From positions 14,370,550-14,434,549 of the forward strand of contig NC_084707.1 of the NCBI RefSeq assembly GCF_033807575.1: DNA of 64,000 nt, written 5' to 3'. Below the pieces are notes generated by a model. That model made no database searches, was not told where the DNA came from, and worked only from the letters and a program-made list of their open reading frames with translations. A program made the translations under genes and the position numbers. Positions 45,801 through 56,046 of this stretch are shown here, piece by piece (positions within the stretch are counted from its first letter, which is position 1; the number at the start of each line of letters is the position of its first letter). This stretch comes from Cydia pomonella (lineage: Eukaryota > Arthropoda > Insecta > Lepidoptera > Tortricidae).

Positions 45801-48800
45801 GCGATCTCTGTAGCGACTGTACCAAAACTTTTAAATATTCAGCGAGAAAAGGGAAAAGTCGGGCCCGGTCAAAGGACCTCGAATCCTTTCTTTAAGGTTA
45901 AAAGTGTATCTTAGAAAAGCAACAGTTGTCTCATGAACGTATTAGTCCCGCTTGACTTATGTAAATAGCAGCTTACTCCATACAATTAAAAATGCTATAA
46001 TAATTTGACTAAACTAACCTTGTCTCCTCAGTGGCAAGCGGGCCGACGCACCCTCCGCCGCCGGCGTCCTCCAAGCACTTGTGCGGCGTGTGCCGCAAAA
46101 ACTTCTCGTCGTCGTCGGCGCTGCAGATTCACATGCGAACGCATACCGGCGACAAGCCTTTCCGATGCGCCGTCTGCCAGAAGGCCTTTACCACCAAAGG
46201 GAATCTTAAGGTCAGTCCACATAACACCAAATATCGAGTAGGTACGCCTTTTTTCGTATCTTCAGAACCTAGTCTAGTCATTCTTCTAGAAAATAAGTCG
46301 CCATTTTTAAAATGACATTAGGTAAATGTCAACCATTCGAGCATAATAACTGATAATAACAAAACTCTTCGTGCTAAGATGCCTAACAGACTACACACGA
46401 TAAATTTTATCGAATATTTTTACCAAAGAATACAATACTCACTAGAATTTTTACTGTCAGTTTAATCTACTCAATAGGAGGATATATTACGCGAAACTCT
46501 GCGTAGGGGGCGTCACTACTGTCGATCCATCACAATCTGAGGGTCTACCGCGAAACAATAAAATCAAAATTTCGTAATCTAACCTCTCTATCACTCTTCT
46601 ATATCCGAGCGATGAAGAGTCGAATAACTATATTTCGATTTTCGCGTCTCCCAGTAGGGCCTACTGGAAGACGCGAAATATTGTAAACAAACCGCCTTGA
46701 TGCATCAATGTCATATTTTATTATCTGTAAAAACTTGCCAAAAAAACAGTTTAAGGCACAGTATGTATAAGTTACTCTATGATTTGCAAAGGCGCTAGTG
46801 CTGCACTCTGACGGGAGATTGCAGTTATTGCGGTCATTTTTCTCTGTCACTAATAGGGAGTATTACTGCAATATTCTGCCGCCAGAGAGCAGCACTATCA
46901 CATCACATAAACCATAGTAACTTATACATACTATGCCTTAACTAACTCTTATAGCACTTACGGCCTCGGCCGCGGTTAGGCACGCCCACGGCGTCTTCAG
47001 GGCGTTTCGGGCCTTCGGGCCTACGCAGATCTCGGCGTTCGGCCTTCGCAATAGCTGTCTACACCACGTTTCACGTAAACCATTGCGTGTGTGTCCCTAA
47101 AACAGCCTAAAGGCATTTTTATTCTTAAATCCTGTCGGTAACAAACTATTTTATGTATTTTTTTTTTCAAAATTTTAGACCCAGTAGTTTCGGAAATAAA
47201 GCGTGGTCATTTTGCCTATTTTTTTCAATAACTTCTGAACTATTTATTTAAAGTCATGAAAAAAGAAAATTTCAGATTCTTACATTTTAGTACATTATGA
47301 TACAAGTGTGCTAAGTTGGTCATTACACACGAGGCGATATTATGCGCGCGAGCTGCAAGCGAGCGCGCAATAAGAAAACCGATATGTGTAATGACCATAG
47401 CACACGCGTTTCATACGACGTTTTTCAACACACTTGCGAGGAAATAAGAAACTTTCATAGTAATCAAATTTTAATTGTTAAATCCGTTAGTATGCAGTGT
47501 TGCACCTGTCATACTGCCTGCCGCCCCTCGCCCCACCGCCGGCGGCCGGCCGGTCCCTCGCCCGCCGCCGCCGCCCGGCCAATTTAAGAAGGCTCCGTTT
47601 CCATACATGATATAAGCAATCAGTTACCTTCTTAACTCACTCGGATAATATAATGAAAAAGCACGAGTGGTATAATATACTGAAAAAGGCACGCGTGTTT
47701 AATATCTAGGATTATAAGCCAAAAATAGGTGGAATAAAAACACCATTTTGAACAAGTGTGTTGAAATAGTACATTACGATACAAGTGCGAAAAATAGGAA
47801 ATTCGAAACGAGTGGCGATAACTTAAAACACGACCGAAGGGAGTTGCGAATTACCTATTCGCACATATATTGTACAACGTTTTACAGTACATATGGCCCT
47901 TTAAATGTTCGATATAGTAACGTAATATGCTAATTTTCTTACTAGTGCGGTAAAGTAGCACCATATGTACTGTAAAATATAATATAATAATAGCGAACAT
48001 GATTGTACCACCAGTTTTAGAGTATTGCAAAAAGTCTTATCTTTTTAGTAAAAAGACGTACTAAGCGCTGCGAATCTAATACATAATACTTAGTACTAAC
48101 CTAATAGCACCCGCTTAGCTTATTCTGACAGAATGGTAACTACGGAATCCTACATTGAGCATGGCCCGACATGCTCTTGGCAGATATTAGGTACCTATAG
48201 ATTATTTTTTTACTAATATGCAACTTGTACCCCAGGTGCACATGGGCACGCACATGTGGAGCGGCGGCGCGTCGCGGCGCGGGCGCCGCATGTCGCTGGA
48301 GCTGCCGCCGCGCCCGCTGCACGAGCCGCACGACCTGCTGCGGCGGCCCGACCTCTTCTACCCCTACCTGCCCGCGCCCTTCCTTAACGGCATGCAGCAA
48401 AAGGTAAATATTTACTGCAGACTGGACTACCTACTTACATTTATATCCGCTACCCAAGTTAAAAGCCATTCATTGTTGTGATATTACGGGAGCGATGCGC
48501 GACAAAATCAACCATTATCAGACCAAACCCAAACCAAAAAAAATGGCTGAATTTTTTATTTCGTCGCCAGTGACAGTTCCTTACAAGCGTGTTTACGCTG
48601 TTGGCCTCTTTGATTCCTCAAGATTTAATTGAATCATACTCTTAGATCATGATTGTAGACTTAAAACATAATTTTCTCCAACAGCTGAACGAAATATCTG
48701 TGATCCAACAAAGCGCGGGTCAGAACGGTGTCGCTGGAAAATTCCCTGGCCTTCTCGGCTTCGGTGCGTTCGGCGTGAGGCCAGGCGCGGCATCGCCTCT

Positions 48801-49053
48801 AGAGCGGCCGCCTTCGTTGGAAGGCGACGAGCGCCAGGCGGCCATGCGAGAACTAGCTGAGCGCGGGCGGGAACTGGCGGAGCGCAGCCGCATGCGCGAC
48901 GAGGAGCAGTACCGCTCGCCGCCCGCGCACGGCTCCCTGCCTCCCCCCGCGCAGGCGTCGCCGCCCGCGCCGCACCACCCGCACCCGCACCCGCATCCGC
49001 ACCCGCTCGCCTCGCTCCCTCCGCCCGCCCGCACTGAAGGACTCACGGTCTAA
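37029..49053 (+). CDS. sal: Spalt-family C2H2 zinc-finger transcription factor (exons 2-7)
   Basis: Joined exons 37029-39866, 40130-40263, 44682-44907, 46032-46210, 48236-48403 and 48685-49053 give 1304 codons without an interruption; all introns are GT-AG and phases match. Domains in order: an N-terminal CPRC...HHKRVC finger; a glutamine-rich segment (LQHQQVFQLQLIRQLQNQL), in this family used for dimerisation; a finger pair (CRYC...CNVC); a pair plus third finger (CIVC, CKLC, CPVC); a pair (CNIC, CTVC); and a last pair (CGVC, CAVC). The paired fingers with (A/T)TKGN(L/M)K linkers are diagnostic of Spalt/SALL. PADLS (38492-38506) fits the CtBP-binding PxDLS motif. The protein is a nuclear repressor patterning wing, eye, trachea and other tissues in insects. 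Which Spalt paralogue (salm or salr type) it represents cannot be decided here. Confidence 0.95.
40130..40263 (+). CDS. sal: sal exon 3
   Basis: Acceptor tctgtgtacag; phase 1 in (G|TG CGC), phase 0 out (ACA AAG|gttagt). Encodes VRGNTTCNICYKTFACNSAL and onward, up to GFSTK: the first finger of pair 3 and the start of the second. Confidence 0.93.
41081..41236 (+). repeat. Dispersed repeat ending in 'cgaagccgccgggtcgctag'
   Basis: It starts with a ctgt/atgt microsatellite, continues aaactactgaacggattttt and ends cccgtgcgaagccgccgggt plus cgctag. This is a very common lepidopteran repeat whose CTAG-type end is compatible with a Helitron-like origin; the origin is inferred. Confidence 0.55.
44207..44294. 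other. Long GC-rich hairpin in sal intron 3
   Basis: gttccagag (44207-44215) pairs with ctctggaac (44286-44294) and cagtggcg (44216-44223) with cgccactg (44270-44277): 17 perfect pairs, an 8-nt bulge on one side and a 46-nt GC-rich loop. No second copy in the window. Confidence 0.6.
44682..44907 (+). CDS. sal: sal exon 4
   Basis: Acceptor tatttgtctag; GGC AAC ATG AAG CAG completes finger 2 of pair 3 (GNMKQHMLTHKI). The rest is a Ser/Pro/charged linker. Donor cctagcg|gttagt, phase 1 out. Strongly GC-rich at third positions. Confidence 0.93.
44908..46031 (+). other. sal intron 4
   Basis: AT-rich; no gene, RNA gene or recognised repeat. Ends ttgtctcctcag. Confidence 0.7.
46032..46210 (+). CDS. 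sal: sal exon 5
   Basis: Acceptor gtctcctcag; G|TG GCA AGC. Encodes CGVCRKNFSSSSALQIHMRT and CAVCQKAFTTKGNLK, i.e. finger 1 and most of finger 2 of the last pair. Donor cttaag|gtcagt, phase 0. Confidence 0.93.
46473..46837. repeat. MITE (family 'aatagggagtattac'), plus orientation
   Basis: The left end (aataggaggatatattacgc, then aaactctgcgtagggggcgt) is the reverse complement of the right end of the copy at 50914-51344. It contains an inner 19-bp palindrome (tttcgcgtctcccagtagg / cctactggaagacgcgaaa, about 46639-46678). Confidence 0.72.
46852..46940. repeat. Inverted end fragment of the same MITE
   Basis: Starts aatagggagtattactgcaa and is the near reverse complement of 46750-46835, so copy and fragment form an end-to-end palindrome (fold-back of gcacagtatgtataagtta / taacttatacatactatgcc). 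Confidence 0.7.
47774..47979. repeat. MITE copy C in sal intron 5
   Basis: Third copy of the 29930-30165 element: tacgatacaagtgcgaaaaa start, ttttacagtacatatggccc middle and ccatatgtactgtaaa end. It is a little shorter than A and B. Confidence 0.78.
47998..48182 (+). repeat. 3'-only fragment of the repeat at 2731-3431
   Basis: Shares 'gcaaaaagt', 'tagtaaaaagac', 'ggtaactacgga' and the end catggcccgacatgctcttgg with the full copy. It lies only about 50 bp upstream of sal exon 6. Confidence 0.65.
48236..48403 (+). CDS. sal: sal exon 6
   Basis: Acceptor acttgtaccccag; GTG CAC ATG GGC ACG CAC completes the last finger (VHMGTHMW). The rest is Arg/Pro/Leu-rich (PRPLHEPHDLLRRPDLFYPY). Donor caaaag|gtaaat, phase 0. 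Very GC-rich. Confidence 0.93.
48404..48684 (+). other. sal intron 6
   Basis: Short AT-rich intron ending tttctccaacag. Confidence 0.8.
48685..49053 (+). CDS. sal: sal exon 7 (C-terminus)
   Basis: CTG AAC GAA ATA through the stop at 49051-49053. The conserved-looking start LNEISVIQQSAGQ is followed by a helical RELAERGRELAERSR stretch and a low-complexity Pro/His run (PHHPHPHPHPHP) before TEGLTV. Ends the protein. Confidence 0.93.
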   Translation: MNEISVIQQSAGQNGVAGKFPGLLGFGAFGVRPGAASPLERPPSLEGDERQAAMRELAERGRELAERSRMRDEEQYRSPPAHGSLPPPAQASPPAPHHPHPHPHPHPLASLPPPARTEGLTV

Positions 49054-50835
49054 TCGGACCTAGAGTTGGAACTGCATTTATATCAGGTCGGAAGCAGATT
49101 TCATAGGAGCTACCACCCGAACACATTCCAAATATTGATACGCGATGTGAGCTTCTTATGTAATTAGTGCGATGGTCATATTAGTAACACCGTCGCCTTC
49201 GTCGACGGGTGAACCTAGTAGATACATCATGTTTATAATGTACAAAGTTATATTAGCCGGAGTTTAAGGGACTAACTACGAGAAAATTGGCGACTGTAAA
49301 TGTGCAAAGCGTAGTGCTATTTAACGATGTTATTCCAAGTGTTATACGCCTAGTACCTATTTAACTGTAAGTAAGTTATATGCATGAGTACGGGCCGGGG
49401 GCAATGGGGGCGCGCAGCCCCGCTTGTATGTCATTACTCTGTGATAGAGCACATTTGTCACTGTATCTAGTTTCGACAGATTACTTCGGTATCGCCAAGT
49501 AACTTGAATACAGTGAAATGTGCTAACATCAAAGTAAATATAAATAAATAAATTATCCCAAAAATTAAATAAAGTTTTAAGTCTTATATCTATAAATGTA
49601 AATAAAATGTATGATATAATTATAAATTAATATAGCGAAAATTTTAATATTACAGACAATTATACCTAGTACATTTTATTGTACAACACTCGAGTGGAGT
49701 GCAATATGCATGATTTTTATCTTATGCCACATTCCAACCGACATATTATTTCAAACGTAATCTCGGGCACGAAATATTAGTAATCATTGTGCCTAATACT
49801 ACATCGAACGTCACTCTCACCTGCACACGGCTCGCCGAGCCTACATTGTTGTACAATAAAATATCTGTCCTAATACCGTATGTGACTACAACATATTGTA
49901 TTTATAAGGTACACATTTGAAACTACCTACCAATTGTTGACCTAAGTTTAAATTATTGTAACAGAGGTTAATGACGTATTCATATCATGTAAATTAAAAA
50001 AGTATTTGCATTTGAGGTCTACATAGTTGTAAGTATTTAGAGTCATAGCTATTATATTGCTTTAGAATACTTTGACATATCTTTGTAAAATACGAGCGGC
50101 TGTTGACGTCTTGTTGAAATTAATAGGTTACTACCGCTAGGGTATTGCCAGTACTCAGACTGACCTTGCGAGATGTTCCCGGGACTACTGTAACGTTTCT
50201 TTCCAATGTGCATTTTCTCAATGGCAAAGTACTATCAATATTAATAATTTGTGATACTGACATGTCAATAATATCAATTTAATTCTTCAAATTTGTTTAA
50301 ATGCTCAATACACATCAATATTTATGAAATACTGTATTGCCATGTAAGTATTGTGTGATAATATTGATAGTGTGATCCGCTCTTATGCTTATGATAGTCA
50401 CCGATAGTCAAGTCTCCGTGTTGGGTTCTATACGAACTATGTATGTTTTATGATTACTAGTTATCTGTGTATAAATGTCCTACTAAATTATTTATATGAA
50501 GTATAAATCATGCATGCACTCTTAGTATTGAACGACGGCTTGTGGGGCGGTAGGCCTCACTACAGTTTAGTTGTAAAGATTCAATTCTCATAGCACCTAC
50601 GATTCATTAATTTTCAAGTTGCAAATAGATCCTAGAGAGTAGTATTAGTCATGAATATGATGTGTCATGGTCATGTCAGTATAAATAATCATTGTAAATT
50701 ATTAAATGTTTATGTAAATGTCCAAAAAGTATTCAAATTATTTAAAAAACAATTATATTAATAATTATTTTCTTTTTTGTTCTCCTTTACCCTTTGCTCC
50801 TTTTATTTTTTAAGTTACAAATAAAGAAGGTAATC
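49054..50835 (+). other. sal 3' UTR and downstream flank
   Basis: AT-rich with several AATAAA-type signals: 49551-49575, 49607-49612, 49856-49861 and 50818-50825. The true cleavage site cannot be fixed from sequence. No gene on either strand. Confidence 0.5.
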
Positions 50836-50913
50836 ATTACAAGCTAAGAATGTCTTCAAATTGGATCGATCACATTGGTTTTACTTCTTTACATCACCCA
50901 CGAGTAAATTTAT

Positions 50914-51344
50914 GATAGGGGGTATTACTGCAATGTTCTGCCGCGAGAGTGCAGCACAAGCACTTATCGTAAACCATAGAGTAACTTATACAAATACTTA
51001 CTGTGCCTTCAACAGTTTTTGACAAGTTTTCACAAATAAATTGATCGAGTGTAGAAAGTGTAGTTCTCTACCGTCCATAGATAAATTGTTACGAATAAAT
51101 ATGACATTGATGCATCAAGGCGGTTTGGTTACAGAGGACCTGCCGCCAAAATCCGAAAAATGAAATTTCGTTATCTGTTTCGTTTCGTCTCGTTTAATTA
51201 ATTATCGTGTAATTGTCAAGAAAGTGTACGTTCGAATATGCAAGAGTGATAGAGAGGCAGATAACGAATTTCGTGTTTCGCGGTAGGCCCTCCGTTTGTG
51301 TTAGTGGCGCCCCCTACACAGAGTTTTACGTAATATTCCCTATT
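50914..51344. repeat. MITE (family 'aatagggagtattac'), inverted relative to 46473-46837
   Basis: Starts gatagggggtattactgcaa and ends gtaatattccctatt: terminal inverted repeats of about 14 bp. The gcatcaaggcggtttg and gcaagagtgatagagagg blocks match the copy in sal intron 5 in reverse orientation. Confidence 0.75.
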
Positions 51345-52079
51345 AAGATTAGTGAAAAAGTGGATTCTAAACTATAAACTTCAAAACATAACAACTGTAC
51401 TATTTCGAAATAAAATTATAGGTACATTTCGAGAGAATTAAAAGATATATGTTTCTTATCATAATTTTATTTAGAGATGTTTATAAAATAATTTCAATAC
51501 AATTCAACTTATTACTTTAACTAGGTAAATAATCAGATTGCTGCTAAAATATGCGTCATTAATGTCGCATTTCGCCTTGTTGGTGCTAGAGTTGCAATAA
51601 TAGGAGTAGGTAAGTATTGTTTCAATATAAATATTCAAAATGGTACAAACCCTCATTTCATTACATTTGGTTATACTACTTGAGGATCTAGATATGAGAG
51701 ACGGTTTATAAGAAAGGAAAACAGATTCACTATTTCTGGCTTAATTGTATAATGCCCTTTAACATGTAAAGTAAGAACAGATACTGGTTTAGTAAGAGAC
51801 TTGTGAAGAATAAACGTAAATCACGCTGAGCTAACGCAAAACGCGAATCTCTCACTCCGTAACATGCGTGGAAAAAGTGTATGGATGATGCATCTGATTT
51901 GGGGCAGTTCGGAGCCCATTCCATTATAGACCATTTACTAAGCGTGCCAGTAGAATGTCTCATTTATTCTAACAAACCGTCTCACGAATTTCTCCCGGCC
52001 AATGGGACAGAATAACAACGAGAAGTTGTGAGCAGTACATGTGGGCGGGCGGGTGTGAGCCCGCGCACGGCAGATAGAT
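51345..52079. other. Between sal and PSMD6
   Basis: AT-rich to about 52000, then the GC-rich PSMD6 3' end. No further gene. The PSMD6 3' UTR should run leftward from 52079; AATAAA read on minus would be TTTATT, present at 51962-51967 and 51479-51484. Confidence 0.4.
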
Positions 52080-52254
52080 CTAGAAGTTGATGACGCTGGC
52101 GAGCTTCTTGACGCGGTTGAGCAGCAGGTCGCCCTCGCGGATGGTGGCCTGGTACAGCTGCGAGCGGTCCGCGTCGGCGCCGCGCCCCGCGCCCGTCACC
52201 ACGCAGCCCGCCACCGCGTCGATGCGGCACTGCAGCCGCCCCGCCGCCGTGAAG
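52080..52254 (-). CDS. Rpn7: PSMD6 exon 6
   Basis: Acceptor ggtgtccgcag; AA|C TTC ACG GCG gives NFTAAGRLQCRIDAVAG. It runs to ASVINF and the TAG at 52082-52080. Extremely GC-rich (third positions almost all G or C). Confidence 0.93.
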
Positions 52255-55200
52255 CTGCGGACACCCACGCCCACGGTTACAGATACAGAGCCTTCGTGGC
52301 GACTCTAACGATTTTAAGGCGAAGGGTAGGGCAAGCTCTTTCCATACAAACTTTGTGCGCGTTTTTCTTCGTTTGTTTACACTACAGTTATTATTTTTGG
52401 TAAATATGCTTATTTTACTGTTAGCTAGGGCTTGATGTATTACTTTTTTAAATCATTTTTTTTGTATTTTTATTTTTTTTTAATAAAGAAAAATTTCTAC
52501 ATCAAGTTCTGCATATATCCAATATATACAAGCAAAAAATGTAATTAAATGTGCCAAAACTAACGAATAAAACTTGCACAAGGTTTGTATGGAGAATGCC
52601 TTGCCCTAACCTGCGCCTTAAGTATAGCTATTGCTAACAATTAATTAATGCATAGGTCATTAGATAAGTTTTGAAATTGACAAATATGAAATAAAGAAGT
52701 GGCCTATCACATATACTTTTTAATCGAGACTAAGGCAAGACTTTTGCAGTTAGAGATGTTTGCCTTGTCCATAAGAGCTTAAGTCATTTGACGCAAAATT
52801 TTGTCTTGTAATAGAACTCACTTGGAGATTTCCTCCTCAACAAACTCGCGGGTTACGCCAAAGGTGGCTGCGATGTTGTCGAGACTCAGCGAGCGGTAAG
52901 CGCGTAGCAGCTGCACGTATGCCTTGATGCGGGCCTCGCGCACGTAGTGCTGGTAGTGGGGGCGGAACACCGGGTCCACGCAGATTTGGGTCTCCACCTA
53001 AAGTAGAAGAGAAATAAAATGTAAATATAATGAGTTAATACAAAATATGTAACTAATGAAAATTTTATGATATTAAAATAAAGAAAAGATAATGATGTAG
53101 GCTAACCTGCCCACTATGTCGCCTCTAACGGGCCTTCTCCCCCTACATTTAGTATTCTCCTACTAATTTTCAACCCTCCTTTGGCTTTGCGGTAAATCTT
53201 AGTGGATGAATTCCAGGATGTAAAGCGTCTTTTTAGCTTCATGCAGGGGATTATAAAGGAACAAACGTTCAAAATATTCCAAAATACTAAACACAGAGTG
53301 GGGCATTTTGCAATGATATTAGTGAAAGCACACCATTTTATTTTACTCACACCTTTCATAGCATATTTGGAATGTATGTACGCGCGTTTCAGTCGTCAAT
53401 TTTTTTTTGTCTCAATCCCTACTAATATTACAAATGCAATAATAACTCTGTCTGCCTGTCTGTTACCTCTTCATTGCAATCAGAAGATAGAATTTTATTT
53501 TACTCACAACTTTCATAGCATATTTGGAATGTATGTACGCGTGTTTTAGGCGTCAATTTTTTTTGTCTCAAACCGTACTAATATTATAAATGCCAAAATA
53601 ACTCGGTCTGCTTGTCTGTTACCTCTTGATCGCGATCAGAAGATAGATGTATATTTCAATTTCAATTTTTGGTCGTTTGGTAGTACCTAGTCAAGGAACT
53701 CTACTATATAACCAAAAATATCGAAACACGCCAAAAATATCAAAATATCTAAACACGCCATAAATATGCCCAAAGAAATAAGGTGACAAAAATGCTCTGG
53801 TATTGACCTATTCAGGGTGGTGCCCTTGCAGTACTCACCCAGGCCAAGCTCTTCATGAAGTCCGCGTATCGGCACTCGTGCAGCGACTCGACGAGCTCCC
53901 GCAGCTCGGGGAAGCGCGAGCGCAGCGCCTGCACGGCAGCGCCCTGCCGCCGCAGCGCCGCTTGCAGCGCGTGCCGTTCCAGCGCTAGAGCGCACGCTAG
54001 CACGCAATATTGGATTATTGTGCCTGAAAAATATCATTTCGTCATTTAACGTCATTTGGTTTAGGTAAGGTAAATTGAACAAAAAGATACAGTGCTGTAT
54101 ACTATCAAACAAATTCTTTGATCTGAGTTGCTAGATGCAAAGTAACGGTTTCGTCAAAGCATGCACAAAGCTGTGGTGTTAGTCTCAGATAATAATAAAG
54201 TCCTCTAGATGCCCAGTCACACACATAATAGAGGTGCTAAGCTAAAATAACAGTTTAGTCAACTTGTACATTTTTAACAAGAACTAACTGAAAAGGGCTG
54301 CTCATATAATTTAGTTCTGATATCATGATTTATTCAATATTTTCAGCAATATTTGCCCTCAATCATGCAACTACTAAAAAAATACAATCTACAGAACTAT
54401 GATATGATCTAAATTACTTGTACAAAACTTTGCACCATAGACCTAATAATACAGGTGATATTCTTACCAAAATCAACTAATTCATAAGACTCAAAAGTGG
54501 AGACACAGTCAATGAAGAGGTCTGCAGCTTTGCTGTAGTCTCTGACAGCCAGGCAGTAGATAGCTTCATAGGCTTTCAGCTTGTTCCTTGAACGCCAATC
54601 TCCACCTTTGTCAACCAGCTCATGGGCCTGAAAACAAAATATTCTGTTAAGAACCACTCTAGGTTATGGCTTAGAAGCCATACCTTACCTACTGGTAAGC
54701 TATATAGGTTGTGAGTGTGAACCCCTACTCTGATGCCTTTTTTGAAACTGCAGGTGTACAAAATATCATTTAGTATTTACCAGATGCCCTTTGTTGAAGA
54801 AAAACTACATTCAAATGCCAGGGTTTATTATTATTTATATATAATTCCATTGCCAATGGTAACCAAAAACCAAAAACACTAGAAGTTAAGATCAACTGAT
54901 AATGATAATGATTTTTATTTATGTGGGACTAGGTCAATCTGTGTAGAATTGTCCTATAGTATAAATATTATAAAGAAACAAAAACTGAGCAGATTAGCTA
55001 AGCAGTGATTATAATACATATGAATTATATGAACCTTCATGTTCAGAACAAACATAGTGTAACTTATCAAATTATAAGAAAATTCAACAAAATTTTGTAC
55101 ACCAAACGCTGTTCTATACCAAAAAAACAATGACACCAAAATTGTATTTACCATATTCTATGAAATAAATTTATCAATAGCCGATCCACACAGAGTGAGC

Positions 55201-56046
55201 ATACGCGTTAGGCAATTTCCTCACGCACAAACCGGCCAGTGTAGACGTGCCTCGGCTGAGGCATGTCTATGTGTCATGCGTATACTCGCTCTGTGTGGAC
55301 CCGGCTAATTATGAATTACATAACTAATTAATTATTAGTACCAATAAAAAAATATGGTGTGCATGGCTCAACAGCACCCTGTTTTGTTTACTGAACCATG
55401 ACTACAAACTTTCAATGTAGATAATGTTTACCTTATTAATAGCTTTTCCCATATCCTTCACATTGCAGCCATGGAAATAGGCAATTCTGAATAACGCAAA
55501 TATAGCATCAAGTCTTCTGTTGGTGGTTAATGTGGAATCTTCATATTTAGAAGTAGCCAAAGCCGTTGCTCCCTCTTTGTCGCCAATAGAACACATGTAG
55601 TCTAATCTGAAAGTGACATACATAAGTATTAAAAACCAAGTACTGTACATGAAATCAGTATCAGTTCAGATTTATTTTTTACAAAATGAATACAGTAAGA
55701 TCACAATGACGTGCTAATGCAATAAACATTCATACGGCACCTGAACAACAAGCCTAAGCTCTCCTTACCTGTCCTGCCAAACTGGCGTCTCGGAATCATC
55801 CTCCTCAAATTTAGATAATCGTTCTTGATTCTCTTTAGCCATAGCATCATATAACTTCTGATCAAATGGCCAGCCTAACTCAGCACAAACCTCCTTGTAA
55901 TAGGGAGCCATATTTCCAGCCTTTATTCCTTGAAATAGTTGCTCCCGTAGCTGTGCATCATTTTTTAAGTCAGGCAAAGTCAGCTTGAACTTAATGCCAG
56001 CTAGGGCCATGTATTCTGGAGTTTTACCCTCAGCTGATAGCTCCAT
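52080..56046 (-). CDS. Rpn7: 26S proteasome regulatory subunit Rpn7 / PSMD6
   Basis: Six exons on the minus strand: 56046-55769, 55606-55432, 54627-54468, 54023-53839, 52997-52822 and 52254-52080. All junctions are GT-AG; lengths 278, 175, 160, 185, 176 and 175 sum to 1149 nt = 382 residues plus stop, close to the roughly 390 usual for the family. The N-terminal half has helical repeats (KGGDWRSRNKLKAYEAIYCL, AADLFIDCVSTFESYELVDF); the C-terminal half is a PCI domain ending YQATIREGDLLLNRVKKLAS-VINF. The subunit is a scaffold in the 19S lid. Start MELSAEGKTPEYMALAG is the only Met before the conserved region. Exons 4-6 are much more GC-rich than exons 1-3. Introns hold MITEs and a tandem duplication. 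Confidence 0.95.
52314..52621. repeat. MITE in PSMD6 intron 5
   Basis: Left end ttaaggcgaagggtagggca and right end tgccctaacctgcgccttaa-like are inverted, as are the inner ccatacaaactttgtgc / gcacaaggtttgtatgg blocks; about 308 bp. Confidence 0.75.
52822..52997 (-). CDS. Rpn7: PSMD6 exon 5
   Basis: Acceptor tctactttag; VETQICVDPVFRPHYQHYVR and the PCI core YRSLSLDNIAATFGVTREFV. Donor ctccaa|gtgagt, phase 2. Confidence 0.94.
53335..53646. repeat. Two-copy tandem duplication in PSMD6 intron 4
   Basis: Copy 1 (53335-53489) and copy 2 (53492-53646) are aligned with a period of 157 bp, both starting attttattttactcacacc-like and ending cagaagatag. Each carries 'tttggaatgtatgtacgcg', a T run and a 'tactaatatta' plus tctgcctgtctg segment of a common lepidopteran repeat. 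Confidence 0.8.
53839..54023 (-). CDS. Rpn7: PSMD6 exon 4
   Basis: Acceptor atttttcag; G|GC ACA ATA gives GTIIQYCVLACALALERHAL, then ALRSRFPELRELVESLHECR. Donor gcctgg|gtgagt, phase 0. Very GC-rich. Confidence 0.94.
54468..54627 (-). CDS. Rpn7: PSMD6 exon 3
   Basis: Acceptor ttgttttcag; GCC CAT GAG CTG. Donor gattttg|gtaaga, phase 1. Confidence 0.94.
54911..54972 (+). mobile_element. Tail fragment of SINE family A
   Basis: The stretch gtgggactaggtcaatctgt and gtagaattgtcctata matches the 3' part of the SINE at 8566-8831; head and body are missing. Located in PSMD6 intron 2. Confidence 0.55.
55176..55310. repeat. Palindromic MITE in PSMD6 intron 2
   Basis: Ends aatagccgatccacacagag and ctctgtgtggacccggctaatt-like are inverted over about 35 bp; total 135 bp. 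Confidence 0.8.
55432..55606 (-). CDS. Rpn7: PSMD6 exon 2
   Basis: Acceptor cactttcag; AG|A TTA GAC gives RLDYMCSIGDKEGATALAT. Donor aataag|gtaaac, phase 0. Confidence 0.94.
55769..56046 (-). CDS. Rpn7: PSMD6 exon 1
   Basis: Start codon at 56046; donor ggacag|gtaagg at 55769/55768, phase 2 out. Encodes LPDLKNDAQLREQLFQGIKA and GWPFDQKLYDAMAKENQE. Confidence 0.94.

Larger units (their letters stand above)
46211..48235 (+). other. sal intron 5, filled with MITEs
   Basis: Contains the MITE at 46473-46837, its inverted fragment at 46852-46940, a GC-rich repeat fragment at 46965-47070 (ttcgggccttcgggcctacg), a short palindrome at 47318-47392 (gtcattacacac / gtgtaatgac), a GC-rich patch at 47510-47585, MITE copy C and a repeat 3' end at 47998-48182. 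Confidence 0.7.

Noticed and set aside
47510..47585. GC-rich patch in sal intron 5 as an extra exon
   Set aside because: No suitable splice sites keeping the phase-0 join between exons 5 and 6, which already completes the last finger.
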